NCBI GenBank assembly: GCA_022559845.1
Contig: CM040117.1
Location: 14,532,856-14,596,855, forward strand
Source of the DNA: Amorphophallus konjac
Taxonomy: Eukaryota; Streptophyta; Magnoliopsida; Alismatales; Araceae
DNA: 64,000 nucleotides
Direction of reading: 5' to 3'
Shown here: one piece after another, positions 1 through 10,159 of the stretch
How the letters are laid out: every line of letters starts with the position of its first letter
How positions within the stretch are numbered: position 1 is the first letter of the stretch
Made by a program: the position numbers and the translations under genes
The notes under the pieces: generated by a model
What the model saw: the letters and a program-made list of their open reading frames with translations, nothing else
Told to the model about the DNA's origin: nothing
The model's database searches: none

Positions 1-1799
1 AACAGCTCATCAATCCTTGGTAGTGGATACTTGTTCTTGATTGTAAGGTGATTTAGCTGCCGATAATCTATGCATAATCTCATCGATCCGTCCTTCTTTT
101 TGACGAATAGCACGGGTGCTCCCCATGGGGAAGTACTCGGCCTGATGAAACCCTTTTTCAATAATTCCATTAGCTGCTCTTTTAGTTCCTTCAGCTCAGC
201 AGGGGACATTCTGTATGGTGCCCTGGAAATAGGACCAGCACCAGGGATAAGGTCGATGGTGAATGACACTTCCCTCTCCGGGGGTAAGCCGGTTAAATCT
301 TCTGGAAAAACATCGGGAAAATCCCGAATTACACGGATGTCTTCAAGTTTAACCTTCTCGACTTCCGTGGCAGTCACGAATGCTATGAAAGCCATGCATC
401 CCTTATTCATAAGTTTACTAGCTCGGAGTGCTGATATAAGAAGTGATTTACTCCGAGGGCTATTGTAAACTAGCTCTGGGAAATCTACGAAAGTTACCTT
501 GCCATGCCGGCAATCTACAGTTGCTTGGTATGTGGATAGCCAGTCGGCACCTAGTATGACATCATAACCCTTCATATCTAGGCATATCAGGTCAGCAGGT
601 AAATTGCTTCCCTTAATCATCACTTCACAATTTGGATAGTGGTAAGTGATATCAGACTCATTCCCAAGGGGTGTAGATATGACCAAATCTAACAGTTCAT
701 GTTTCTTAGAAAATGAAGCAACAAAGTTCTTGGAAACGAATGAATGAGTTGCTCTGGTATCGAATAAAACTTGAGCAGTTTTTGAACAAATAGTGAGAGT
801 ACCTTCCACAATTCCGCCTTCAGTGGGTTCCGTCTCTCGGAGAGCTTGTAGACGGCCTTGTTTCTTTATCGGACGCTTCTCGTCTTTGATGTCCTGCTCC
901 TTCATCAGTGGGCAGTTTGGGATTCGATGCTCTCGGCTCCCACATCGAAGACAAGCTCCTAACTTTCTCCAGCATTCCTCGGTCTTATGACCAGCTTTAT
1001 CACAATACTTGCAAATCTCCTTTGATGGTGTGGTGGAGGAGAATGGCCTGTCATTCTTCTGAAATTTCTTTATCTTGGAGGACTCCCCTCCCGTGAAGAA
1101 CCGCTTCTTGTTGAAGGATTGTTTGAATTTTCCCGGGCCAGTGACGGGTTCCTTCTTGTCTCTTCCTCGAATCCTCTCGGATAACTCGGTCACGTCTTCT
1201 AGCAGTTGAGCACGCCGAACCATCTCCGAATAGACTTGGATGTCCATCGGGACAAGTTGTGTGATATAATGGGGCCGAAGCCCGTTGAGGAATCTTCTCG
1301 CCTTCATCTTTTCCGTACACACCAAATGGGGTGCATACCTTGATAATCTGGAGAACTGGGCCTCATACTCGGCCACTTTCAAGCCTCTTTGTTTTAGAAC
1401 GGCGAATTCCGCAGCCTTCTTTTCCTGGATATGGTCGGAGAAGTACTTGTTGAAATGCTCCGTGAATTCATCCCATGTGACATGGTATCCTGGCAGTGTT
1501 GCTTCTATAGATTCCCACCAGCATCGAGCGTCCCGCTCTAGTTGGAAAACGGCCAGTAAAACCTTCTCTTCATCCGAGCATTGCATCACACGAAAGATCC
1601 GTTCTATCTCCTTCAGCCAATTCTCGGCATCCTCGGGGTCAGACGAACCCGTGAACCTTGGTGGGTTCATGTTACGGAAACTCCGATGGAGATCTCCCGC
1701 TCCACGGTTTGCTCCGCCTTGGGCCACTTGTTGTAGTGCCTCGGTGAGGATTTGCACGGTGCGCTGCATCTCACGCCATTGTGCTCTTTCCGCAGCCAT
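1..1799 (-). CDS. gag-pol: gag-pro-RT polyprotein of TE-A, 3' end outside window
   Basis: I read about 599 codons from the ATG at 1799-1797 to the window edge with no stop. The protein is the structural and enzymatic polyprotein of a Ty3/gypsy element and acts in cytoplasmic particles. A retrotransposon gag domain occupies roughly residues 45-200. Two CCHC zinc knuckles follow, [15 protein letters not shown] (972-1013) and [14 protein letters not shown] (912-953). A retropepsin-like protease domain begins near residue 345. The start of reverse transcriptase ([18 protein letters not shown]) lies in the last 120 bases. The protease triad, normally D-T/S-G, reads DTR here (AGA codon at 753-755), which probably kills the enzyme. 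Otherwise the visible frame is intact, unlike its neighbours. Confidence 0.9.
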   Translation of the reverse strand, partial: MAAERAQWREMQRTVQILTEALQQVAQGGANRGAGDLHRSFRNMNPPRFTGSSDPEDAENWLKEIERIFRVMQCSDEEKVLLAVFQLERDARCWWESIEATLPGYHVTWDEFTEHFNKYFSDHIQEKKAAEFAVLKQRGLKVAEYEAQFSRLSRYAPHLVCTEKMKARRFLNGLRPHYITQLVPMDIQVYSEMVRRAQLLEDVTELSERIRGRDKKEPVTGPGKFKQSFNKKRFFTGGESSKIKKFQKNDRPFSSTTPSKEICKYCDKAGHKTEECWRKLGACLRCGSREHRIPNCPLMKEQDIKDEKRPIKKQGRLQALRETEPTEGGIVEGTLTICSKTAQVLFDTRATHSFVSKNFVASFSKKHELLDLVISTPLGNESDITYHYPNCEVMIKGSNLPADLICLDMKGYDVILGADWLSTYQATVDCRHGKVTFVDFPELVYNSPRSKSLLISALRASKLMNKGCMAFIAFVTATEVEKVKLEDIRVIRDFPDVFPEDLTGLPPEREVSFTIDLIPGAGPISRAPYRMSPAELKELKEQLMELLKKGFIRPSTSPWGAPVLFVKKKDGSMRLCIDYRQLNHLTIKNKYPLPRIDEL

Positions 1800-1997
1800 G
1801 ATCCTACAAAAGAGTTAAGTATGATAAAGATCGGATTTACTGGTAAGGTCGAAAGTCATTGTAGAACTTAACCCATGGCTCTATCCATCTCACCGGGTAA
1901 GGTATATCTATCCTTGAACTCAAGTTTTTTTACTTAGATTTCAATTTCTAACAGTTTATTTATTTTTTTTTCTAGTTCCCTAGGTTTGAAAACCTAG

Positions 1998-2009
1998 GCT
2001 CTGATACCA
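1998..2009 (-). promoter_or_regulatory. TE-A primer binding site (tRNA-iMet)
   Basis: The minus strand reads TGGTATCAGAGC, the standard complement of the 3' end of plant initiator tRNA-Met. It lies seven bases inside the LTR end at 2017, where minus-strand DNA synthesis would be primed. Confidence 0.9.
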
Positions 2010-3289
2010 CGAAGACTGTCACGCCCCGAGCGCGGAAGATTACCCGGAGGCGTGACGCGTCTATATAGATCGTGTCAATCTTGTAAATATCAGAGTGCGC
2101 AAATAACTAAGATTTAACTCGAAGTTAATACAATTAGGATGAGCTGACAATTGATACAACTAACCCAACGACAATTACATACATATCCAAGTCCAACTAC
2201 TAGGCTTCAAGCCCTTATTACAATTATTGGACTAATACAGCTGACGTCTGACATAACTTGATATGACTGACATAAATGAAATTACAATAACACTATTTAT
2301 ACAAGCACAATTTACAAGATAACTCTATTTTTACACTCATCACTCCGACTCATTCCCTCCCGAGTTCTGGCTGATATCTGAATTTCCTGGAAAGGTTAGA
2401 AAACAACTAGATGAGCGAATCGCTCAGTAGGATTTACATCTCAAATTTTAACATGCTTTAAGTGAATTACACATTCATTTAATGTACGTAAACTATGCAT
2501 GCAGACAGATAGATATCAAAGAATTGTAAAATCGACGGGAGTAGAAAGTGAGAGTATAGATTTCACAATTTCAAGCAGCAGTGGCAAGTGATAGTAAATG
2601 ATGTCAAGTCAGTGATAACTGAATAGCAACATGTTATTCAAGCTAGTAACTGAGTAGAAACATGTTATTCAAGCTAGCAATAGTAAGCAAAGTAGTTTCA
2701 AGTATGTATAACTGGAATTGGCTATTTATAATGCATTCAAGTAAGCACTTTTACCCTTTTGCGGGTCTCAAGTCAATCAATCAAGTAATATCATGAGAAT
2801 GAGTGGAATGTCTAAAGTCTAGCAAGCAAGTACTTCGGTGCAATGCCAAACACCGTGGTCAATAAACTCCCATGGGCACAAGTACCTTCGGGTGCTCCCC
2901 CCAGGACCAGACCGGGCCCTATATGCACAGCATTCATCATGTATGTTGACATCCACTCTCATTTATAGCCAATATGGAATTTCAAGGTTTGACCAGTATG
3001 ATATATAAGGTGGAATTATGGAATGGAATCCAAGGGCGCATTGATGTGTAGGGATGAACTAGGAGTGGAAACCAGTAACGTTTGATACACGGAAAAACTA
3101 GATAAGAGAGGTGCCTTATAGGCCACCTGACAATTTTGGAAATGACACCCTCACTGTGGGATGCCCTTCCTGGGAATTATACAGGGTTCAGAGGACCTTA
3201 TCAGGAGTTAAAATCACCTCTCCGGCTGCCATCTGTCAGTGGAGATGGCAAAAGTGAAAGCCTAATGATCACGTTAACGTAATGAGCTA

Positions 3290-3495
3290 GCTGGGTCGAC
3301 TCAATAGTCCATCGCGTCAACTCATCAGTTCATCGCGTCAACCCATCAGTTCACAGCGTCAACGCAGTGAACAGACAGGGTCGACCCTGTCAACAGGCAG
3401 GGTCGACTCATCAGTTCATCGCGTCAACGCGATGAACTGGCAGGGTCGACTCATCAGTTCATCGCGTCAACGCGATGAACTGGCAGGGTCGATAC
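3290..3495. repeat. Palindromic GTCGACTC / CGCGTCAACGCG repeats in TE-A LTR
   Basis: The segments GGGTCGACTC, ATCAGTTCATCGCGTCAA and CGCGATGAACTGGCAG repeat. GTTCATCGCG followed by TCAA and CGCGATGAAC makes a perfect 10-bp inverted repeat. A second cluster of the same motifs lies at 4946-5346. Confidence 0.75.
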
Positions 3496-4029
3496 TTTCT
3501 TTTGTTTCCCAGTTTTCATGCCCTTTCAATCCTCTTTTCACTCTGAGTTCTTCACAAAAGTTCTTCTTCTCTTATAGATGTAGATTTTATTCTTCTACCA
3601 TGACCTCCAATTCTTCTTAGTTTTTAAGTTATAATTAATTTTCTAAGGTTCTGTTTTTTTTACTCAGTAACTGTTCACATATGCCTATAGATCTCGGTTT
3701 TTCACATTTTTCACCTTCTTCCTCTCATTTTCTCTCTCTGCACTCTTCATAAAACTTCTTTCTAACATTCCAATCTACGATTTTCTCTTCTATCATGTAC
3801 TCTCATTCTCTCTAGATTCTTCGTTATTCTCCTTCTTAGAACCCCCCCTATTTTTAATATAATTTCTTGGTCTTTTTCAACTTGGTCTCTTTTCAACTTG
3901 GCCTCTTTCAACTTGGTCTCTTTTCCACATTTTTCATCCTCTTGACTACAATTTCTTCTTTCACTATTTCAGGTTTTAGTTTCACAGAAATTGACATAAT
4001 GACAGGCCCTTTACTAAAGCATGAACTAT

Positions 4030-4450
4030 ATCAAATATAGATACTAGCTACTACATGCTAATCATCTCAGATTTAAGCCAACATATGTTAATCATTCTAG
4101 ATATGATACTAATACTTGCTAATTCTTCTGGGTATAAAGTTGATACATGCTAATTATCTTAGGTATGAAGTTAATATATGCTAATCATCCTAGATTTAAG
4201 CCAATACATGTTAATCATTCTAGATATGAGACTAATGCTTGCTAATACTTGCTAATTATTTTCGGTATAAGGCTAATACATGCTAATCATTTCAGATTTA
4301 AGCCAACACATGTTAATCATCCTAGATATGACACTAATACTTGCTAATACTTGCTAATTATTCTAGGTATAAAGTTAATACATGCTAATTATCTTAGGTA
4401 TGAAGTTAATATATGCTAATCATCCTAGATTTAAGCCAACACATGCTTTA
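4030..4450. repeat. AT-rich tandem repeats in TE-A LTR
   Basis: Units of roughly 33 bp built on TGCTAATCATCCTAGAT and TTAAGCCAACACATG repeat irregularly, also forming longer units of about 150 bp. No coding potential is visible. Confidence 0.7.
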
Positions 4451-4837
4451 TAAACACTAAACATCGCATGGAAATGAGCCTAATACTAAAGGCCTAGACT
4501 AATCATCCTAGATTAGCTACTAATTTAGTTAAAAGTTGAGAACACCTACCTCTGTGAAGTTCGTAGCAGCAGACCCCTTCTAGCAGAGCTTTGCTCCAAC
4601 CTTTAGCTAAGCTAGAATGGGAATGGGGTAGCAAAAGGGGATGTTATAGGGTCTAGTATGAACGGATAGGGGACAAGATCAGAAATAATGAGTCTTTACA
4701 GCTTGCACAGGCTGGAGAGATAAGAGATAGGCTGGAGAGATAAGAGACAATTGTTTGGACATATAACCCATGGCCCAATTCATAAGTGCAAGATTAGCTT
4801 ATAACATATAATTATTTGGCAAAAAGGGTAGATACAT

Positions 4838-4910
4838 GGTGGATGCTAGGATTTGAACCCTGGTCATTGGGTTGGAAGGCAAGTCACTTAACCAACTACA
4901 CTAGGAAGCC
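4838..4910 (-). other. tRNA-Gly(UCC)-like segment within TE-A LTR
   Basis: The minus strand has an A-box-like TAGTGTAGTTGGTTAAG, an anticodon-arm-like TTGCCTTCCAA with UCC in the anticodon position, and a B-box-like GGTTCAAATCC, at tRNA-like spacing. The acceptor ends (GGCTTCC... and ...CATCCACC) do not pair properly, so this is not a functional tRNA. It may be a tRNA pseudogene, a SINE head, or an internal Pol III promoter carried by the LTR. Confidence 0.5.
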
Positions 4911-4945
4911 ACTTGTTAAGTGAATAACCTTTACATAACATAACA

Positions 4946-5215
4946 GGGTCGACTCATCAGTTCATGTGAACAGTACTGCGTCAACCCTTCCAACAGACAG
5001 GGTCGACTCATCAGTTCATGTGAACAGTACTGCGTCAACCCTTCCAACAGGCAGGGTCGACTCATCAGTTCATGTGAACAGTACTGCGTCAACCCTTCCA
5101 ACTGGGAGGGTCGACTCATCAGTTTATGTGAACAGTACTGCGTCAACCCTTCCAACAAGCAGGGTCGACTCATCAGTTCATGTGAACAGTACTGCGTCAA
5201 CGCGATGAACAGTAC
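4946..5215. repeat. 54-bp tandem repeat, five copies, in TE-A LTR
   Basis: GGGTCGACTCATCAGTTCAT recurs at 4946, 5000, 5054, 5108 and 5162, exactly 54 bp apart, each followed by GTGAACAGTACTGCG and CAACCCTTCCAAC. Degenerate copies continue to 5346. The ORFs across it on both strands are by-products of the repeat. Confidence 0.9.
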
Positions 5216-5859
5216 TGCGTCAACGCGGTGAACTGGCAGGGTCGACTCATCAGTTCATTTCCAGTTCACAGGGTTGACTCATCAGTTCATCGCGTCAACG
5301 CGATGAACAGTACTGCGTCAACGCGGTGAACTGGCAGGGTCGACTCTGCAGTTCAAATCTGCTCAAAATAGTTTAAGGTATTAATCTTTACATATGATAA
5401 CTTCGTTTCCACTTCTTACATAAACTTCCTAAAGAGTTTATTTAAATTTTTTTTTGTGGCAAATATTAATAATAATAATTTTTTTTTCATTTTTTTTTAA
5501 AGGGTGCTACAGCCTGTCTCGAAGAGGCGCATCCATCTGAGTCGTCGTTGATTGACTATTGAGTTGTGATAGCTGGAAATCAACATTGGCCGACCCTTGG
5601 GGGTGCGTTGGCCAAAAGTCGTGATGCTGGTTGACCACCGAGATGCCATTGAAGACGTGTCGGCTAACCGCTGAGGTGTGTATCCGCAAGTTAAAGCTGG
5701 CTAACTGCTGAGGTGTCGCCAAAGATGTGCCGGCTAACATCTGAGGTGTAGCCGAACATGTTGATGTGTCGGCTGACCGCTGAGGTATGTCGCCGAATGT
5801 TGAAGGTGGCTAACTGTTGACTTGTGATAGCCAAGGTTGATGTAGACCAGCCTTTAGGG

Positions 5860-6395
5860 CACGTTGGTCTGGGTAGATGTCGGCCGTACCCGGGTTGAGG
5901 CAACTCCTTTCTTTGTTTTAGCTTCAGCTAATGAAGCTTCAAAGCTGCTTCAGAGTTTCCTGGCCCTAAGGATGGAGTGGCCGAACGGTCCTCAACTCGG
6001 TGTAGCATTGCCAGATGCATGCATTTGGTCTCCCTCAGGACGCCTGGATGACTGAGCTTGCGTCTTTATGGGAGGAGTTCGCCCGCTTTCGCGCCATTTA
6101 GGAGAGGAGGCGGGGGACTCAGCTGAACATTCAGCAGGAGGAGCAACTTTGCAGACTTCAGAGAGCCCAGGCTGAGGTGGGCGCCCAAGTCAAGGCCACT
6201 TACGAGCGCGAGCAGATGGCCTCCCACAGAGTGGAGGGGCTTTTGTGAGAGGTCCGGGGGACCGAGAAGGAGTGCAGTCTTGCGCGTGCCGATGTAGATT
6301 CTGCCATAGGCTTGAGAGGCTCCAGGAGGAAGCTCTTCAGAGTGAGACTCGCCTTGCTGAGCTGAGGAAGAGCGAGTCTGAGACTTGATAAGCCT
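5860..6395 (+). other. Possible antisense extra-ORF remnant in TE-C 3' region
   Basis: The plus strand encodes a broken but recognisably protein-like stretch opposite to pol, including QLNIQQEEQLCRLQRAQAEV then GAQVKATYEREQMAS, a charged heptad-like sequence suggesting a coiled coil. The same stretch occurs in TE-B at 9300-9830. Stops and frameshifts break it in both copies. Tat-lineage elements are known to carry extra ORFs, some antisense, between pol and the 3' LTR. The assignment is inference, and no intact frame exists here. Confidence 0.4.
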
Positions 6396-6422
6396 TTTCT
6401 TTTTTTTCTTTTTTTTCACTTT

Positions 6423-6560
6423 ACCAGCCTTACCGCCCTTTCGGGTTTTCGCCAGGACTGGCTCCCTATAGCTTTTTCCAGTGCGCCCTTGCGGGTTTTC
6501 ACACTGACGGGTACCCATTTTTGCCTAAGGCGCCCTTTCGGGTTTTCCCTTAGCCGGGTT
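6423..6560 (-). other. Distal hairpin triplet of TE-C
   Basis: Three consecutive inverted repeats (6424-6461, about 6478-6509, 6523-6557) each surround the loop motif CCCTTTCGGGTTTT. On the sense (minus) strand this reads AAAACCCGAAAGGG, a CCC/GGG stem capped by GAAA after an A-rich bulge. In the second hairpin the loop is GCAA on the minus strand, still of GNRA type. The triplet is repeated near pol at 32464-32600. Confidence 0.7.
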
Positions 6561-7949
6561 AAAGCCTTTTTGCCCTTGATTGCTCCCCTAACAGAAACAA
6601 CCAAGTCCGCTAGGGCCTCAATATTTTTAACCCCGTTCTTTTTTTGGTCCTATAATGCCAAAAGGCAAGGAGAAAGTGACACTCCCGTAGGGACGTGTGC
6701 CGCAGAGGTGGGACAAGTGGGTAGATTTGATTGTCCGGGTGGGACGAATGAATCAAATCTGTGAGCCGAAAGGCGAAACGGGTTGGTAGCCTGAGAGGGC
6801 GTACTGAGACCGAACCCAAGATGATAGAAACGAGCCGAAAGGCGTAATGGGTTGGCAGCCCGAGAGAGCTGTTGGACACGGAAAAAATCTAAGGAATACT
6901 CTTATCGTAGATAAAAGGTAGGTTTTCGTTCTTTTTGAAAAGAAACACTCCTCTGCATAGAGAGGGTTCCGTGGGTGCGCATAGTATCAGACGATTTGGG
7001 TTCGAGTGCTGGACCTTTCCCCACTGACCGGAGTCAGTGTTGATTTACATCGGCCTAACGTCCGAACACCTTTGTTTAACTGTCAAAGAGGTCCCAAAAG
7101 ACTTCTACAGAGGTTCTGATGTGGAGGGCAAGCTCACTCGAGAGACTCTCCATGACCACTCATTTTACCACCAACACATAGAAACAACTAGATTAGGGCT
7201 AGGTCTGAGCAAAACCCTAAGATTTAGGCATAGAGGCGCAAATATGCGGAAGCCATAGGCATTTTTAAAGCAAGGGAAGTTTTCTAGACCCCGGGGGTAT
7301 TTTGGTAATTTTACCAGACCCTAGACCTAGATTTGGTATAATACCCGAGTGCTGGACTGAGCTGACAACACTTCCGGACTGAAGGAATGACAAGGGGCTT
7401 CATGGAAGGCACACATTTGTCAATTCGGCCGAAGGAGGGATATATACACAATTTTCCAAAGTCGGGGGGTTTTCTTATAATTTTCCCACCCGAGGTTACA
7501 TATAAAACATGTTGAATGCTTTTATAATTCCATGTGAGTACAAGGGTTGTCGGTGAGTTGTCGACTGTACAAACGTCCGCCTTGGAGCGGGAGATAGGGA
7601 CGTAGTCCCAATTACAAAAGATTGCAGGGTATAACTGCAAATTACAGGACTTCGGTCTTTTACAATCCCGGGAAGGATATTTTTGTAATTTCGCCATTAT
7701 AGGGGGCAGAAATACAAGACTTAGTCGTCCCGAGACGTAAAGACTTACAAACATGGCCCGCTGAGGGGTATAATTACAAACAAAGCCCGCTGAGGGGCAT
7801 AAACGTAAATATACCCCGTAGGGGCATAAATACAAGACCCGGGGACTTACCCCACACGGGCCAAGACAAACGAACAAAAGCTTCAAGTGTCTTCCGTAGG
7901 TTGTCACTTGTGTCTTCGTCGTAGTATTCTCTTTTGGACCTCTGGGGGT

Positions 7950-7959
7950 CTATTTATAG
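7950..7959 (-). promoter_or_regulatory. TATA box in TE-B 3' LTR
   Basis: The minus strand reads CTATAAATAG, followed by GACCCCCAGAGG. It separates the GC-rich U3 (8000-8514) from the R-U5 part, and the same core is present in the LTRs of TE-B, TE-C and TE-F. Confidence 0.75.
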
Positions 7960-7969
7960 AAGTGGGGAA

Positions 7970-8440
7970 CCTCCCCGGGAGTGCTCGACCCCGTACGGGT
8001 CCAACGGGATGAAAATGACCCCGGGGAGGTCATATTTTGATTTGCGTGCGCGGGAGAGGAACCTCCCCGGGGTGGAGAGTCCCCGGGACGGTCCTGGACC
8101 GTCCCGGGGTCGCGGACGCCCGGGGGGAACCCGCCCGGGGTCGCAGCTCTCCGGGGGGAACCTCCCCGGGGTCGCGACCCCCCCGGGGGACCTGCCCGGG
8201 GTCGCGACCCCCCGGGGGGACCTCCCCGGGGTCGCGACCCCCCGGGCAGGACCTGCCCGGGGTCGCGGACCCCGGGTGGGTCCCTCCCGGGGTCGGGCGA
8301 CCCCGGACGGGTCCGCCCGCCCAAGGGCGGCCCCGTGCGGGTTTGCCCACCTCCGGGCGGACCCGTCCGGGTGAGGGCGACCCCGTACGGGTCCCTCCGA
8401 CCCCGGACGGGTTCCTCCGACCCCGTACGGGTCTTCCATC
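7970..8440. repeat. GC-rich CpG repeats in U3 of TE-B 3' LTR
   Basis: Units of about 30 bp built on CCCGGGGTCGCGACCCC repeat with variation, upstream of the TATA box in transcriptional sense, where LTR enhancers normally lie. Long ORFs in several frames here are artefacts of the repeat and lack of stop codons. Confidence 0.85.
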
Positions 8441-8514
8441 TCCAAGTTAGCCCATTTCTGCTTCAACTAAATAAAAGCGGAGGTATTTTTGCAAAGCAAA
8501 ATTTGCTGCCAACA

Positions 8515-8528
8515 AATGCCCCCCACGG
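8515..8528 (-). promoter_or_regulatory. Polypurine tract of TE-B
   Basis: The minus strand reads CCGTGGGGGGCATT immediately before the 3' LTR start TGTTGG. This is the expected site of plus-strand priming. Nearly the same tract precedes the LTR-like sequence at 58347. Confidence 0.75.
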
Positions 8529-8617
8529 AACGTTCGTCAAAGCCGGGGCGGAGGCGGACGGTCCGTGCCCTCTGTAGAGCTGCACCTTACTGCTTCATTG
8601 CTTTCCAGAAAGCTGAG

Positions 8618-8935
8618 GGTTGATGCTGGCTTGCCTCGGAGAGGCTTGTTGTCCCGGAGTTGACGTAGGCCTGCTTCTGAGAGACTTGTTGGCCTAGAGT
8701 TGATGGGGGCTTGCTTCTGAGAGACTTGTTAGCCTGAAGTTGATGGGGGCCTGCTTCTGAGAGACTTGTTGGCCCGAGTTGATGTAGGCCTGCTTCTGAG
8801 AGCCTTGTTGGCCTAGAGTTGATGGGGGCCTGCTTCTGAGAGACTTGTTGGCCCGAGTTGATGTAGGCCTGCTTCTGAGAGCCTTGTTGGCCTAAAGTTG
8901 ATGGGGGCCTGCTTATGAGAGACTTGTTAGCCCGA
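8618..8935. repeat. 40-bp tandem repeat, eight copies, TE-B 3' region
   Basis: Units beginning TTGATG with GGGCCTGCTTCTGAGAGAC and TTGTTGGCC start near 8618, 8658, 8698, 8738, 8777, 8817, 8856 and 8896. TE-A inserted into TE-C at the equivalent of the end of this array. Confidence 0.85.
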
Positions 8936-9289
8936 AGTTGATGTAGGCCTATCTCGAAGAGGCGCATCCATCTGAGTCGTCGTTGATTGACTATTGAGCT
9001 GTGATAGCTGGAGACTGACACTGGCCGACCCTTGGGGGTGCGTTTGGCCAAAAGTCATGGTGCTGGCTGACCACTAAGATGCCACTGAAGACGTGTCGGC
9101 TAACCGCTGAGGTGTGTAGCCGCAAGTTAAAGCTGGCTAACTGCTAAGGTGTCGCAAAAGTGTGCCGACTAACATCTGAGGTGTAGCCAAACATGTTGAT
9201 GTGTCGGCTGACCGCTGAGGTATGTCGCCGAATGTAGAAGGTGGCTAATTGCTGACTTGTGATAGCCAAGGTTGATGTAGACCAGCCCT

Positions 9290-9830
9290 TAGGGCATGTT
9301 GGTCTGGATAGATGTCGGCCGTACACGGGCTGAGACAACTCCTTTCTTTGCTTTAGCTTCAGCTAGTGAGGCTTCAAAGCTGCTTCAGAGTTTTCTGACC
9401 CTTGGGATGGAGTGGCCGAATAGTCCTCAACTTGGTGTAGCATTGCCAGATGCATGCATTTGTTCTCCCTCGGGATGCCTGGATGACTGAGCTTGCGTCT
9501 TTATGGGAGGAGTTTGTCCACCTTCGCGCTATTTAGAAAGCGGAGGCGGAGGACTCAGCTGACGATTCAGCAAGAGGAGGAGCAACTTTGTAGACTTAGG
9601 AGAGCCCAGGCTGAGGTGGGCGCCCAAGTCAAGGCCACTTACGAGCGCGAGCAGATGGCCTCCCAGAGTGTGGAGGCACTTTTGTGAGAGGTCCAGGGGA
9701 CCGAAGAGTAGTGCAGTCTTGCCGATGTAGATTCTACCATAGGCTTGAGGGGCTCCATGAGGAAGCTCTTCAGAGTAAGACTCGCCTTGCCGAGCTGAGG
9801 AGGAGCGAGTCTAGTGCTTGATAAGCCTTT
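9290..9830 (+). other. Possible antisense extra-ORF remnant in TE-B
   Basis: This is the counterpart of the TE-C copy at 5860-6395. Plus-strand frames give RLRRAQAEVGAQVKATYERE and flanking sequence rich in Glu, Arg and Leu, again broken by stops and shifts. Survival of similar peptides in both elements hints at a former antisense gene, but nothing here is intact. Confidence 0.4.
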
Positions 9831-9854
9831 TCTTCTTTTTTTTTTTTTACTTTA

Positions 9855-9990
9855 CCAGCCCTACCGCCCTTTCGAGTTTTCGCCAGGACTGGCCCCCTTT
9901 AGCTTTTTCCAGTGCGCCCTTTCGGGTTTTCACACTGAGGGGTACCCATTTTTGCCTAAGGCGCCCTTTCGGGTTTTCACCTTAGCCGGG
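9855..9990 (-). other. Distal hairpin triplet of TE-B
   Basis: Hairpins lie at 9855-9893, about 9919-9948 and 9953-9986. The arms differ from the proximal triplet by paired changes. In the second hairpin AGTG/CACT stands where the proximal copy has GGTG/CACC. In the third TAAGG/CCTTA stands where the proximal copy has CGAGG/CCTCG. The first loop has TCGAG instead of TCGGG, which is still a U-G pair on the minus-strand RNA. Confidence 0.7.
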
Positions 9991-10159
9991 TTAAAGCCTT
10001 TTTTGCCCTTGATTGCTCTTCTAACAGAAACAACCAAGTCCGCTGGGGTCTCAATATTTTTAACCCCGTTTTTTCTTTCTTTTTTTTTTGTCCTATAATG
10101 CCAAAAGGCGAGGAAAAGGTGGCACTCCCGTAGGGACGTGTGTGCCGCAGATGTGGGAC

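Larger units (their letters stand above)
1..5510 (-). mobile_element. TE-A: Del/Tekay-like Ty3/gypsy LTR retrotransposon, 5' half
   Basis: This is the 5' part of an LTR retrotransposon read on the minus strand. It consists of a complete LTR (2017-5510), a tRNA-iMet primer site (1998-2009), and an open gag-protease-RT frame that runs off the left edge. The family call rests on the gag type, two CCHC knuckles, the protease context and the very long LTR. The element sits inside TE-C: sequence from 5511 on continues the TE-C 3' region, and TE-B carries the uninterrupted equivalent at about 8941. The five bases after the LTR (gcctg) should be one copy of the target duplication, with the other copy off the window. 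The chromodomain expected at the end of integrase cannot be checked. Confidence 0.85.
2017..5510 (-). repeat. 5' LTR of TE-A (3494 bp)
   Basis: On the minus strand the LTR starts TGTAGCACCC at 5510 and ends GGGGCGTGACA at 2017, giving TG...CA ends. The left boundary is fixed by the primer site and the right boundary by the return of TE-C sequence at 5511. The length suits Del/Tekay LTRs. It holds several internal tandem arrays and a tRNA-like segment, listed separately. The partner LTR is off the window, so age cannot be estimated. Confidence 0.85.
5511..6869 (-). mobile_element. TE-C fragment 1: 3' non-coding region of the outer Tat element
   Basis: This stretch aligns by eye with TE-B 8941-10320 (minus strand). 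It contains the antisense ORF remnant (about 5880-6390), the distal hairpin triplet (6423-6560) and the first hairpin modules (about 6720-6869). TE-A interrupts it on the left. TE-B interrupts it on the right exactly at agagc, which recurs after TE-B. Confidence 0.85.
6870..8514 (-). repeat. 3' LTR of TE-B (1645 bp)
   Basis: Its limits follow from identity to 22980-24664 and from the TGTTGG/CCAACA ends. It is about 40 bp shorter than the 5' LTR because of copy-number change in the GC-rich repeats. The minus-strand TATA box lies at 7950-7959. Confidence 0.95.

Noticed and set aside
4946..5346. CRISPR-like look of the 54-bp repeats
   Set aside because: The units are contiguous with no unique spacers, lie in a plant LTR, and have no cas genes.
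7311..7907. 198-codon minus-strand ORF, also present at 23421-24017
   Set aside because: It lies in R-U5 of both TE-B LTRs. Its conservation only reflects LTR identity, and no domain is recognisable.
7950..8466. Several long overlapping ORFs on both strands
   Set aside because: They fall in GC-rich tandem repeats that lack stop codons in most frames, and the proteins are low-complexity Pro/Gly/Arg.
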